Part shown: in pieces, positions 52,899 through 61,782 of the stretch
Layout: the number at the start of each line of letters is the position of its first letter
Position numbering within the stretch: position 1 is the stretch's first letter
Source of the DNA: Pseudoalteromonas sp. MMG010
GTDB taxonomy: Bacteria; Pseudomonadota; Gammaproteobacteria; Enterobacterales; Alteromonadaceae
NCBI RefSeq assembly: GCF_018100905.1
Contig: NZ_JAGJEG010000006.1
Location: 62,001-126,000, forward strand
Reading direction: 5' to 3'
DNA: 64,000 nucleotides
Translations under genes and position numbers: made by a program
Notes under the pieces: model-generated
Database searches by the model: none
What the model was told of the DNA's origin: nothing
What the model saw: the letters and a program-made list of their open reading frames with translations, nothing else

Positions 52899-53861
52899 AT
52901 GAAACTTATCTTAGCCCCAATGGAAGGTGTTGTTGATTTTAAAATGCGCCAATTACTAACATATATTGGTGGATATGATTTATGTGTGACCGAGTTTGTA
53001 AGGGTTGTTGAAACATGTTTACCCGATAAAGTATTTTATCGATTTTGTCCTGAATTATTAAACCAGGGCTACACCCTTTCAGGTACACCCGTTCGAGTAC
53101 AGTTATTAGGTCAGGTAGCTGAAGCCTTAGCTGAAAATGCTATAAAAGCGATAAAATTAGGCTCTCATGGTATCGACCTTAATTTTGGTTGTCCTGCTAA
53201 AACGGTTAATCGTAGTCGCGGTGGTGCCGTTTTACTAAAAGATCCCGAACACATGTACAACGTAATAAAAGCGGTAAGAGATGCCGTAGACGATGAGCAC
53301 ACCGTAAGTGCTAAAATTCGTTTAGGCTTTGATGATGACAGCAATAGCCAAGAAATTGTTGATGCCGTTGTTAGTGCTGGTGCTAATAGTATTGCGATAC
53401 ACGCTAGGACAAAGCGTGATGGATATAAGCCTCCTGCATATTGGGAAAAAATACCGCCACTTATAAAAGACAAAAATATAAACGTTGTGGCCAACGGTGA
53501 GATTTGGCAAGTTGAAGATGCATTTAGATGCCAGCAACGAAGTGGCTGTGTTGATTTAATGCTAGGTAGAGGTGCTTTATCACAACCCGATTTAGCAAAA
53601 AAAATTAAAGCTAAAAATAATAATGAGCAATACACTGATATGAAATGGGAGCATATATTATTTTATTTAGTGAATTCTGCTATTCATAAAGAAGCCAGTA
53701 AAGATAACTTATATTTTGCTTCAAGAACAAAACAATGGCTTAGCTATTTAAAGCGTCAGTACCCACAAGCAATCACTTTGTTTGACGAAATTCGTCGTTT
53801 AAAAGATAAAAATGAAGTCGCTGATGTGCTAAATAAGTACGCAAAAGCACCTGTGGTTTGA
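52899..53861 (+). CDS. dusC: tRNA-dihydrouridine(16) synthase DusC
   Basis: Flavoenzyme that reduces uridine 16 in tRNA. The 320-aa protein opens with LAPMEGVVDFKMRQLL and has the catalytic Cys in LNFGCPAKTVNRSRGGAVLL, with KIRLGFDDD and VANGEIWQVEDA further on. The MEGVVD start and CVTEFVRVVE fit the DusC branch. It is divergent from hvfA across a 230-bp AT-rich gap. Confidence 0.93.
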   Translation: MKLILAPMEGVVDFKMRQLLTYIGGYDLCVTEFVRVVETCLPDKVFYRFCPELLNQGYTLSGTPVRVQLLGQVAEALAENAIKAIKLGSHGIDLNFGCPAKTVNRSRGGAVLLKDPEHMYNVIKAVRDAVDDEHTVSAKIRLGFDDDSNSQEIVDAVVSAGANSIAIHARTKRDGYKPPAYWEKIPPLIKDKNINVVANGEIWQVEDAFRCQQRSGCVDLMLGRGALSQPDLAKKIKAKNNNEQYTDMKWEHILFYLVNSAIHKEASKDNLYFASRTKQWLSYLKRQYPQAITLFDEIRRLKDKNEVADVLNKYAKAPVV

Positions 53862-53923
53862 TTTATATCATAATAATATTGCTGCTAAAGCTCATAATAA
53901 CAATATGATATGCAATATTAAAA

Positions 53924-54274
53924 GTGATATTGATAGTGCCTCAATTATATATTTTAAACAAAGAAATCTCTGATATAAAAGCACATATAATGGCTTTGTT
54001 AGCTCAATCGGTACATAGCTCACAACAGAGTTTACTGATCAAACTCGACAATATTAATCACAGTGAATGGCTAGACTATGCCGCGCTACATTTAGGTTCA
54101 GAATACCAAGGTTATATTAAGAGATTGATGCAGTTAGAAGCAGCTATAAGCCAACATGAAATCGGTTTATATGGCGTTTGTGCGGATTGCGAGCAACCCA
54201 TTGAGCAAAGCAGGCTAAATATAGATTTAGCCTGTCAGCGTTGTATTAAGTGTGAAGAAAAATACGCACAATAA
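53924..54274 (+). CDS. DksA/TraR-type zinc-finger protein
   Basis: A small protein of up to 116 aa with helices followed by a four-cysteine zinc finger: CADC then CQRCIKC, around GLYGVCADCEQPIEQSRLNI, as in DksA/TraR proteins. DksA-like proteins bind RNA polymerase near the secondary channel; whether this short one does is unknown. The start is uncertain: GTG at 53924 or 53936 are both possible and neither has a strong ribosome-binding site. Confidence 0.75.
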   Translation: MILIVPQLYILNKEISDIKAHIMALLAQSVHSSQQSLLIKLDNINHSEWLDYAALHLGSEYQGYIKRLMQLEAAISQHEIGLYGVCADCEQPIEQSRLNIDLACQRCIKCEEKYAQ

Positions 54275-54275
54275 A

Positions 54276-55325
54276 CTAATGAGTAAATAGTATATTTTGG
54301 GCGAAGCTAAAAGAGTGCCCAGGGTAAAGAATAATATCTTCAACTAAGTATTGTGCCTGTTGCTGTGTAATTGCTAAATGTTTTATTAAGTTCACACGTG
54401 CTTGGGCAATACTCCAGGCATGATAATGTATCCCTATATCACTCTCCATTAGAGCAAGCATTAACACTTGCTCATCCTCACTTAATATTTTTCTTTTTGC
54501 AATCAAAGGAATGAGTTGATAGTTAGTGGCCCAATCTAAACCCTGCTCAGTTTTCTCTTTTGCTAAATACCGAACTACAAAAGACACGTCATGCGACATA
54601 TTAGCTATAGCTGGCGGCGATTTAACGCTTAACGCTGTTATTTTTTTATTTAATATATCTACCCACTGTAATGGAGAATACACCACTGCACTGTAGTAAT
54701 TAATTTTACTTTGGTACCACGCACTCCCATTAGCTAAACCACTCAGTCCGACTGTTCCTCTAGGTTGATATTGTGATAAATACAAAGAAAATTCATTTAT
54801 TTCGGGGGCTAATGACGGCTTTACTTGCCCTGAATTTAAGTGGTTGTTTAAGTAACCTTTGAGTAAATTCAATTCAATTTTATTTAATTTTAAATTACTT
54901 TCCTGCGCATTTTTCAAACGGTTCAAAGTTAAACTTAACCACAGTTTCACTTGCTCGGTTTGATTCTCTGTCTCGTGTTTAAGCATGTTTTCTAGTACAT
55001 TTACTTGAGCAGGCCAACTAAAATAACGTTCGGGAAAACGCTCTGCAATTACTAAATAATTTACTTGTTCAGTTTGTTCTACACTCAAATCCATCTGCAT
55101 TAAACGCTGATAAATTTCATGTCGTCTATCAAGGTAATTATCTGAAAATAAAGGCGGTACCGTGTTTAGTGATGCTTCAGACTCCTTCGATACATTTATT
55201 AATGGTGTATTTAACGTCTGTAAAGCTGCTTGAGCCTTTTCAAAATTAGTTATATCTTCTGCAGGTTTTGAACATGCAGATAAACACAGACTCATCATAA
55301 ATATAATTGACGGGATTTTTTTCAT
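54276..55325 (-). CDS. DUF885-like lipoprotein, apparently lacking the peptidase motif
   Basis: A 349-aa protein with a lipoprotein signal (MKKIPSIIFMMSLCLSAC). Its later part resembles DUF885 carboxypeptidase-like proteins: GLSGLANGSAWYQSKINYYS, then SDIGIHYHAWSIAQARVNLI and the ending ILYPGHSFSFAQNI. The HExxPGH zinc site of that family is not present where expected; the sequence there reads MSHDVSFVVRYLA. At 349 aa it is also much shorter than usual (about 600). It may be a non-catalytic relative. The ATG at 55325 follows TTGGAA, just after the TonB operon terminator. Confidence 0.6.
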   Translation of the reverse strand: MKKIPSIIFMMSLCLSACSKPAEDITNFEKAQAALQTLNTPLINVSKESEASLNTVPPLFSDNYLDRRHEIYQRLMQMDLSVEQTEQVNYLVIAERFPERYFSWPAQVNVLENMLKHETENQTEQVKLWLSLTLNRLKNAQESNLKLNKIELNLLKGYLNNHLNSGQVKPSLAPEINEFSLYLSQYQPRGTVGLSGLANGSAWYQSKINYYSAVVYSPLQWVDILNKKITALSVKSPPAIANMSHDVSFVVRYLAKEKTEQGLDWATNYQLIPLIAKRKILSEDEQVLMLALMESDIGIHYHAWSIAQARVNLIKHLAITQQQAQYLVEDIILYPGHSFSFAQNILFTH

Positions 55326-55337
55326 AACTGTTCCAAT

Positions 55338-55362
55338 AAAAAAAGCCCCTGAGGGGCTTTTT
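55338..55362 (-). terminator. Terminator of the TonB2 operon
   Basis: Minus-strand stem AAAAAGCCCC / GGGGCTTTTT with a 3-nt loop and a T-run, 24 bp after the TPR gene and only 13 bp before the lipoprotein ATG. Confidence 0.88.
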
Positions 55363-55386
55363 ATAATTTGCTTAAGCAATTAAATA

Positions 55387-56646
55387 TTAAATTTTAACAC
55401 CGTTGCGAGCGGCTTTATCTTTAATATAAGTAGACCAACCTTTTGCAAACTTACGAGTGCGAGGATCATCCATTGCTTTTACAATAGCAGCATAAGCTTG
55501 CTTGTATTTAGCTTGATAGTAATAAGCTTCTGCTAAATCAGAGTAGATAGTACCCTTTTTATCAGAACCTAAATCAAGTGCTTTTTTCAAGCGAATAACA
55601 GCAGCATTGAAGTTCTCAGATTGCAATAATAATGAACCTGCTTTGCGGTAAAGCTCAGCGTCGTCATCAAATTTTGCAGCCTCTTCATAGTACTTAGCAG
55701 CTAATTCAATGTTTTTTGATCTATGGTAATTACTAGCAACTGCACTTACATTTTGCTTATTACGAACTACTTTTTCAGCTTTAATTGCTTTTTCAAGCGT
55801 TGCAGCTGCTTTAAATGGAATTTCATTTAAAGAATAAAAGTTAGCTAATATTTTGTAATCAACTTCAGCGTCAAAATAACCTTGCTTGTAAGCAACTTCC
55901 ATAGTTGCTAAACCACTTTTGTAGTCTTCAGTTTGTAGATAATACTTACCTAAACTTACCCAAGCTTTTTTATCATCAGGCCAAACTCGAACAATTTCTT
56001 CACCAATTTCTACCATTTTTGGGTAGTTTTTAAGCTCAAAATAAGAGCCTAATTTTAATTGATAAGGTGCCTTATTAGGCTCCTTCTGTAATGAAATTGC
56101 TTTATCTGCTGGTTCAAAAACATCTTTAAACTGCTTAAGCTCATAGTTAGCTTGTGCGATACGAGTATAAACTTTAGGGTCTTCATCACCAGTGAAGTCT
56201 ATCCAAGCATAATATGCTTTTTTAGCTTCTTGGTACTTTTGAGTACCAATCAGTAAATCGCCTAATAATTTAAGTGTCTGCTCTTGGTCAGCAAAGTTTA
56301 AAACATCTGGAGCCGCAGCTAACTTAGTGTATTTAATCGCTTCAACATACTTTTCTTTTTGCGCGTACATACTACCTAGGTAGCGGTTTACAGTCGCTTT
56401 ATCAAAGTCATTTGAAGGATCAATTTCATTAAGCAAAACTATGGCTTCATCAACTTTATCTTCGTTGTATAAGTCAAACGCTTTAATTACTTTTTTACCC
56501 GTTCGCTCGCCCATGATCTTAGTCTTAGCTTTCTTACGCTCTTCAATTTTAGCGTAATCTGGCGCTGCTAGTACAGGTGCAGTAATTGCTGCACCTGACA
56601 CAGACATAAGAATTGCAAGAGCAGTTACTTTAGATAAATTTCTCAT
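55387..56646 (-). CDS. Periplasmic TPR-repeat protein of the TonB2 operon
   Basis: The 419-aa protein has a signal peptide (VTALAILMSVSGAAITAPVL, then AAPDY) and about eight TPR-like helix pairs. Examples are AFDLYNEDKVDEAIVLLNEI, LGDLLIGTQKYQEAKKAYYA, LGKYYLQTEDYKSGLATMEV and LAEAYYYQAKYKQAYAAIVK. It is probably a periplasmic scaffold. It is the last gene of the DUF3450-TtpC-ExbB-ExbD-TonB unit, 11 bp after tonB. Homologues stand in the same place in Vibrio-type TonB2 clusters; the exact role is unclear. Confidence 0.85.
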   Translation of the reverse strand: MRNLSKVTALAILMSVSGAAITAPVLAAPDYAKIEERKKAKTKIMGERTGKKVIKAFDLYNEDKVDEAIVLLNEIDPSNDFDKATVNRYLGSMYAQKEKYVEAIKYTKLAAAPDVLNFADQEQTLKLLGDLLIGTQKYQEAKKAYYAWIDFTGDEDPKVYTRIAQANYELKQFKDVFEPADKAISLQKEPNKAPYQLKLGSYFELKNYPKMVEIGEEIVRVWPDDKKAWVSLGKYYLQTEDYKSGLATMEVAYKQGYFDAEVDYKILANFYSLNEIPFKAAATLEKAIKAEKVVRNKQNVSAVASNYHRSKNIELAAKYYEEAAKFDDDAELYRKAGSLLLQSENFNAAVIRLKKALDLGSDKKGTIYSDLAEAYYYQAKYKQAYAAIVKAMDDPRTRKFAKGWSTYIKDKAARNGVKI

Positions 56647-56657
56647 TACTCGCCTCC

Positions 56658-57272
56658 TTATCCCTGACCAAGTTTAAATTCAAGTTGAACAGTTAATCCA
56701 GGCTGCTTCTGTGGTTTACCATCAATAATTTTAGGACGGTATTTCCACTTGCGCAGTGCACGCTTAGCTTCACGGTCAAAGATACGTTTAGGGTCAGCAT
56801 CAATAACCTGAACATCTGTTACCCCACCTAACTCATCAATAGTAAATGAAAGTTGAACCCAACCTTCTTTACCATCACGCGCTGCTTGCGTTGGATATTT
56901 TGGTTCTATACGTACGATAGGTGTCGCATCACCATCTCGTCCAAATGCACCTGGACCACTTAGTCCACCAGCCGAACTACCTACATCAATGCTTGGCATG
57001 TTAAATGACATAGCACCAGGGTTAGGATTGTTATTTTCCGGCTGTGGCGGCTGCGGTTTAGGCGGCTGCTTAGGCGGTGGAGGAGGAGGAGGCGGTACAC
57101 GCTTCCTCTCCTGCACTTTAGATTCAGGCGGATTCGTCATAATTTCGACTATGATCTGCTCTTTTTGTTCCGTATTACGGTCAGCCCCACCAGAGATGAG
57201 GTATGCCATGAAGTAGAACAAGCCGAAAGTAACTGCCCCACCTGCAATCAGTGAAAACAGAAAACGAATCAT
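56658..57272 (-). CDS. tonB: TonB energy transducer (TonB2 type)
   Basis: TonB carries proton-motive energy from ExbB/ExbD to outer-membrane receptors. The 204-aa protein is short, with an N-terminal anchor (FLFSLIAGGAVTFGLFYFMA), a Pro-rich spacer (PPPPPPPPKQPPKPQPPQP) and the C-terminal domain with RIEPKYPTQAARDGKEGWVQ, LSFTIDELGGV and ALRKWKYRP. The short periplasmic span is typical of TonB2, which works with TtpC. Its ATG overlaps the exbD stop (TAATG). Confidence 0.92.
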   Translation of the reverse strand: MIRFLFSLIAGGAVTFGLFYFMAYLISGGADRNTEQKEQIIVEIMTNPPESKVQERKRVPPPPPPPPKQPPKPQPPQPENNNPNPGAMSFNMPSIDVGSSAGGLSGPGAFGRDGDATPIVRIEPKYPTQAARDGKEGWVQLSFTIDELGGVTDVQVIDADPKRIFDREAKRALRKWKYRPKIIDGKPQKQPGLTVQLEFKLGQG

Positions 57273-57676
57273 TACTGATCTCCAGCTATAGAAATTCTAA
57301 GGTTATCGCCCGTCGCTTTAATCTGGTCCATAACTTTAACTACTACGCCGTGTTTTGCCTCTTTATCAGCTTGCAAAATTACAACTTCAGTAGGTTGCTC
57401 TGCTAATAAACTTTCGATTTTTGCTGAAACACGTTCAACATCAACTTGCTGTTTATCAATCCAGATTTCACCGTTGTTACGAATAGCAATGAAAATGTTT
57501 GCATTTTTTTGCTTCGTAGCTTGGGCAGCTTTTGGTTTATTGACCTCGATACCAGCCTCTTTAACGAACGATGTAGTTACGATAAAGAAAATAAGCATGA
57601 TAAATACGATGTCAAGCATTGGTGTCATATCTACCGCAGCTTCTTCTTCTTCACGAAAACGTTGTTTACGTGCCAT
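57272..57676 (-). CDS. exbD: ExbD biopolymer transport protein
   Basis: The 134-aa protein has one membrane helix with the proton-carrying Asp (DMTPMLDIVFIMLIFFIVTT) and a periplasmic domain. With ExbB it forms the proton-driven motor for TonB. It overlaps tonB by one base and follows exbB by 14 bp. Confidence 0.93.
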   Translation of the reverse strand: MARKQRFREEEEAAVDMTPMLDIVFIMLIFFIVTTSFVKEAGIEVNKPKAAQATKQKNANIFIAIRNNGEIWIDKQQVDVERVSAKIESLLAEQPTEVVILQADKEAKHGVVVKVMDQIKATGDNLRISIAGDQ

Positions 57677-57690
57677 ATTTAAATCTCTCT

Positions 57691-58215
57691 CTAGTGATGA
57701 GGCATACTATCTACAAGTTTGGCTTTTACCATTCTCGCTCTTGCCTCAAGGCGTGAGCTAAAGAAAACTCCAGATAGTGCCGCAACCATTCCAGCCATTG
57801 TTGGGATTGTTGCCATTGAAATACCAGATGCCATTAAACGTGCATTACCAGTACCTTGACTAGCCATGGTCTCAAACACTGAGATCATACCAGTTACAGT
57901 ACCTAGTAAACCAATTAAAGGACAAATAGCTACTAATGTTTTAATCAACAACATACGCTGATCTAATTTTTCAGACGCTTCAGAAATCCATGCTTCACGG
58001 ATTCTGTGTGCGTACCAAGACGTAGTGTCTTGGCGGGCATCCCACTTTGCTACAATTTCTTTCGCTGTGCGAGGAAACTCTGCAAGTAAGAACCAATAGC
58101 GCTCAATCATTAAAACCCACATAAGAAAGAGTGCTATCGCGACCACGTATAATACCTGGCCGCCTGTGCCAACAAAATCCCTGATAGATTCCCATATCTC
58201 CATCAGGACTAGCAT
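57691..58215 (-). CDS. exbB: ExbB proton-channel protein
   Basis: The 174-aa MotA/TolQ/ExbB-family protein has three membrane segments, including YVVAIALFLMWVLMIERYWF, LLIKTLVAICPLIGLLGTVT and TIPTMAGMVAALSGVFFSSR. It is short, as expected of ExbB2. Its ATG overlaps the stop codon of the ttpC-like gene (TAATG), so the two are translationally coupled. Confidence 0.92.
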   Translation of the reverse strand: MLVLMEIWESIRDFVGTGGQVLYVVAIALFLMWVLMIERYWFLLAEFPRTAKEIVAKWDARQDTTSWYAHRIREAWISEASEKLDQRMLLIKTLVAICPLIGLLGTVTGMISVFETMASQGTGNARLMASGISMATIPTMAGMVAALSGVFFSSRLEARARMVKAKLVDSMPHH

Positions 58216-59579
58216 TAGGCTTTCTCCTTCTCCGCGTGAGTAGCAACGATACCCGCGCTTTGCTCATCAAGGATATGTAATACCGACTTACTACGACCAG
58301 CAACAACTGCGTGAAGTAAAATAAGAGGTAATGCTGCGATTAAACCTAGCGCTGTAGTTACAAGTGCTAGAGAGATGTTACCAGCCATGATCTTCGGATC
58401 ACCCGTACCGAACAATGTGATTGTTTGGAACGTTAAGATCATACCGATTACTGTACCTAATAGGCCAAGTAATGGTGCGATTGCAGCAAGGATCTTGATG
58501 ATGTTGATACCAGCTTCAATACGTGGAGTTTCACGAAGAATCGCTTCATCCAGTTTAAGCTCAAGGTTTTCAACGTCTTGATTCTTGTTGTCATGGTACA
58601 CTTTAAGAATACGACCCAGTGGGTTATTTGTATTCGGTGTAGAAACGTTTTTAAGCTGGCTCTTAATTTTGCTTGTAGTAAGCGTAAGGTCAACAAAACG
58701 TATTAATGTGATTAATGCACCTAATGCTAATAAAGCAGTGATGATATAACCAACTACGCCACCTTGATGGAAGTACTCTTCAAGAGTCGCTTTTTGCGTG
58801 TTAATACGTAAGATTGCGCCGCGTGTAGGGTCAATGAAAACACCTGCGTAGCTATCTGAAGACGTTGCTTCAAGAGCAGAAATACCGTCTAAGATGTAGC
58901 TATCTGGTTGCTTACCTAGCGGTTGAATTGACTTAGTCTCTGGAGAGTAAATTAAGTAACCATCATCTGTAACTAAGTTAAAGTTACCGATACGCGTTAC
59001 TTTCTTCACAGAAGAGTTACCGTCAAGACCAGCCACTTCAGTTTCAAAAGTAGATACTTTTGCTGACTCAGTCATTTCAGTTTGTAAAGCAATCCATAAT
59101 TCTTCAAGCTCACGAACAGTCGGTAATTCTTTAGCCGCAGCTAATGAACGTAATACTTCAGCACGACCTGGCTTTTCTGCGCTAACTAAAGACGCTTCGA
59201 TTGAACCGATTGCATCTTGTGCAGCACGACGAACAACACCAAACATTTCACCTAACGTACCTTGTGCATTTTGAAGAGCTTGCTCTTTTTCTGCTAAAGT
59301 ATTTTCGTTTTGTGCATATTGCTTAGTTAAGCTATCGCCACGTGCTTTTTCAGCAGCTAATTGGCTTTTTGCTTTGTTAAGTAGAGATTGCTTGTCAGAA
59401 CGATCTGATAAGAACTCTTGCTCACGTTGCTTGTTGATTTTGCCTTCAGAGATACGTTCTTGCTTTACTTGCTCAAGAATTTTATCTAAAGCACCGGTGT
59501 TTGCGTGTGCATTTAGCGCGGTACCTGCAGAAACAGACAGTACTGCTGCAACAGCAAAACCTTTAAATAGTTTCTTCAT
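58215..59579 (-). CDS. TtpC-like extended ExbB family protein
   Basis: The 454-aa protein has a signal peptide (MKKLFKGFAVAAVLSVSAGT), a coiled-coil periplasmic part (about 30-110, RISEGKINKQREQEFLSDRS) and a middle domain. The C-terminal ExbB-like channel domain (about 270-440) has HQGGVVGYIITALLALGALI, IKILAAIAPLLGLLGTVIGM and SLALVTTALGLIAALPLILL. This architecture is that of Vibrio TtpC, the extra component of TonB2 systems. The downstream exbB is a separate, short ExbB. Confidence 0.88.
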   Translation of the reverse strand: MKKLFKGFAVAAVLSVSAGTALNAHANTGALDKILEQVKQERISEGKINKQREQEFLSDRSDKQSLLNKAKSQLAAEKARGDSLTKQYAQNENTLAEKEQALQNAQGTLGEMFGVVRRAAQDAIGSIEASLVSAEKPGRAEVLRSLAAAKELPTVRELEELWIALQTEMTESAKVSTFETEVAGLDGNSSVKKVTRIGNFNLVTDDGYLIYSPETKSIQPLGKQPDSYILDGISALEATSSDSYAGVFIDPTRGAILRINTQKATLEEYFHQGGVVGYIITALLALGALITLIRFVDLTLTTSKIKSQLKNVSTPNTNNPLGRILKVYHDNKNQDVENLELKLDEAILRETPRIEAGINIIKILAAIAPLLGLLGTVIGMILTFQTITLFGTGDPKIMAGNISLALVTTALGLIAALPLILLHAVVAGRSKSVLHILDEQSAGIVATHAEKEKA

Positions 59580-59585
59580 TATTGA

Positions 59586-60356
59586 TTACTCCGCGCCAAA
59601 AATTGGTAGTTTAACAAGTTCAAGTGTCGCTTGCTTACGCGCCATACGGATCACTTCTTTAACAGGTTTTAGGTATTCTTCACCTAATTCTTTCCACTGT
59701 TTAGTGTTGTTATCCCAAACCCAAGCATGCTTTAAGTCAAAAGATTGTGCTACGTATGTAATACGACCAAGTTGACCTAAATCTACGTTAATGTTTTTAC
59801 CATCAATTTCCAAAGTACCTTGAGATGCAGATACTAAAGAGCTGTAAGCAGCTTCAATAGTGTAAGCTTCAAGAACTTGACGGAATTTTTCAGAGGTAGT
59901 TACTGACGCAGATGCCATAATTTCGCGAAGTCTTTCAACACGACCTAAACGTGTTTCAAGATTAAACGGAACGTCCGCTTTGATGAATTGCTCAAGCGTA
60001 TCGATCATGCTATACATCAAAGGCACAACGTTTTGTTTAGTGTTATCGATAGTCGCGATTTGACGATCAAACGATTCAATCGAGGCATTTTGGTCTGCGA
60101 CCAAACGTGCTACGTGATCGTTGTAAACTTTCATAAGCTCAGTTTCATCAACAATACTACGGTACTCAGCGATTAACTCTTGAGTTTGACCGTATACATT
60201 GTCAATTTTAGTTTGAGACTTAACAGCATCCTTTTGGATTTGCTGACCTGCTTTTTGCACGTCATTCAAAGGATCTGCAATCACATTGCTGCTTGCAAAT
60301 GCAAAAGCGCCAACCAACGCAGTTGCTACAAGACTCTTTCTGATTTTAACAGACAT
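59586..60356 (-). CDS. DUF3450 periplasmic protein, first gene of the TonB2 operon
   Basis: The 256-aa product has a signal peptide (KSLVATALVGAFAFASSNVI, then ADPLN) and a long helical, probably coiled-coil body (GQQIQKDAVKSQTKIDNVYG). A C-terminal WVWDNNTKQWKELGEEYL is characteristic of DUF3450. It starts the operon, 6 bp before the ttpC-like gene. ATG at 60356 follows TTGGGAA; the TTG three codons up is less likely. Function unknown, presumably in TonB2-dependent transport. Confidence 0.87.
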   Translation of the reverse strand: MSVKIRKSLVATALVGAFAFASSNVIADPLNDVQKAGQQIQKDAVKSQTKIDNVYGQTQELIAEYRSIVDETELMKVYNDHVARLVADQNASIESFDRQIATIDNTKQNVVPLMYSMIDTLEQFIKADVPFNLETRLGRVERLREIMASASVTTSEKFRQVLEAYTIEAAYSSLVSASQGTLEIDGKNINVDLGQLGRITYVAQSFDLKHAWVWDNNTKQWKELGEEYLKPVKEVIRMARKQATLELVKLPIFGAE

Positions 60357-60682
60357 AGTTCCCAACCAATTAAGTAATGTTACTTTTATAATTAATTACC
60401 TGCCAAATTAAGGCAAACAACCCTGACACCTTATATAGGTATCAACCCTTCAATAATGCTAAATGCAATAGACGCTGTCAACTTGATGTTTAGCTTTAAC
60501 TATAAATAAATAACTAATCAGTACTCACAACTAAAGTACCAAAACAATTGTGTTAACAAATTTGTAACCACAATAGCTTAACTTATCTCTGTAAAGCCCT
60601 TTGTTACTGGTATTTCTTCTGTGGAAAAGCTAAATGTAAACATAACGTGTAACATTTTATATTGACGATATTTACCTATTAA

Positions 60683-60715
60683 AAAAAGTTAAAAATAATA
60701 TATTTTTAACTTTTT
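60683..60715. other. AT-rich 15-bp perfect hairpin in a gene-free stretch
   Basis: AAAAAGTTAAAAATA pairs perfectly with its complement across a 3-nt loop, ending in a T-run. It looks like an intrinsic terminator, but no gene ends nearby. The gap 60357-61259 (about 0.9 kb) contains the TonB2 operon promoter and no coding sequence that I can support; an sRNA is possible. A weak hairpin at 61208-61231 (GGTGAA / TTCACC) may end the csp transcript. Confidence 0.45.
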
Positions 60716-61259
60716 AAATCGCATTTTTTGCTCAATCGGTTCTAAATCAGCCACGTTTAAGTCACTCATCGATAAAAACCTTAATTTCATCTGTGTTATT
60801 TAACATTTTAACTGGTTTATTTTTATCCAAACACTGCATCTAATTGCATATTTTTAAAGCATTATTAAATATAATATGAGTCGTAATTAATGTGTTAGGC
60901 GTCGATTATCAAACTCAATTTTAATATCCACAACAAGACTATAATATCGTCATAATTGTGCTAAACAGTAAGTGTTGTTATATCATTTGTAACAGATGTA
61001 ATCGCTTCAATTCTAAAAAGAGCGTTTTTGCATACTTCAAATAGAGATTCAAAGGTAATAATGAAACCATTTTGGTTTATAAGTAGCTTGATACGATAAT
61101 TTAAACAGGCTAAAAAAGCTTTTAACGATATTTAATTTAAAGACTAAAAATTGAGTAAAGTTTATTGAGAAGGAAGTAGATTTAAATGGTGTTATGAGAG
61201 AAATTATGGTGAAACAGTAATCTGCTTCACCAAGATGAACTTAGGTTCACATAATTAAA

Positions 61260-61463
61260 TTATGCTACTTCTACGTTCTCAGCTTCAGGGCCTTTTTGAC
61301 CTTGTTTGATGCTGAAAGTCACTGCTTGACCTTCGCTAAGAGTGCGAAAACCAGAACCAGTGATTGCGCTGAAATGTACAAACACGTCAGGACCATTTTC
61401 TTGTTCAATGAAACCAAAGCCTTTAGCTTCGTTGAAAAACTTTACTTTACCAGTAACCGACAT
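61260..61463 (-). CDS. Cold-shock protein, CspA family
   Basis: The 67-aa OB-fold protein has both RNA-binding motifs, KGFGFIE and VFVHFSAI, and ends [10 protein letters not shown]. Such proteins melt RNA structure; some are cold-induced, others constitutive (CspC/CspE-like), and this cannot be told here. AGGAAA precedes the ATG. A leader region of roughly 280 bp (61464-61742) without a gene lies upstream, long enough for a structured 5' UTR; I did not identify a cold box in it. Confidence 0.93.
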   Translation of the reverse strand: MSVTGKVKFFNEAKGFGFIEQENGPDVFVHFSAITGSGFRTLSEGQAVTFSIKQGQKGPEAENVEVA

Positions 61464-61742
61464 ACTAAATTTTCCTGTAAGTCAATAATTAAAATTGAGC
61501 CATATTATTATGGCAATATCCTCCCTGAGTCAATGCCCAAAAATCTGGAGGGAGAGTACAGGAACAAGTAATAACCTAACCGGTAACCTTAAACACAGCA
61601 CAATATCCGTAAATTCAATACGCAAAAACTCAAAGCAACTTAAGATTAACACATTAATTTTTTTTTGGCTCTATTAATTACTAATTATTTAAAAAGAAAC
61701 TGAATATTTTAAATTACTGCTATAAACGATTAATTTTAAAAC

Positions 61743-61772
61743 AAAAAAGCCACGGCAATACATGGCTTTTTT
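61743..61772 (-). terminator. pyrC terminator
   Basis: Stem AAAAAAGCCA / TGGCTTTTTT with a 10-nt loop and a T-run, 11 bp past the pyrC stop. Confidence 0.85.
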
Positions 61773-61782
61773 TCGTTTAAAT

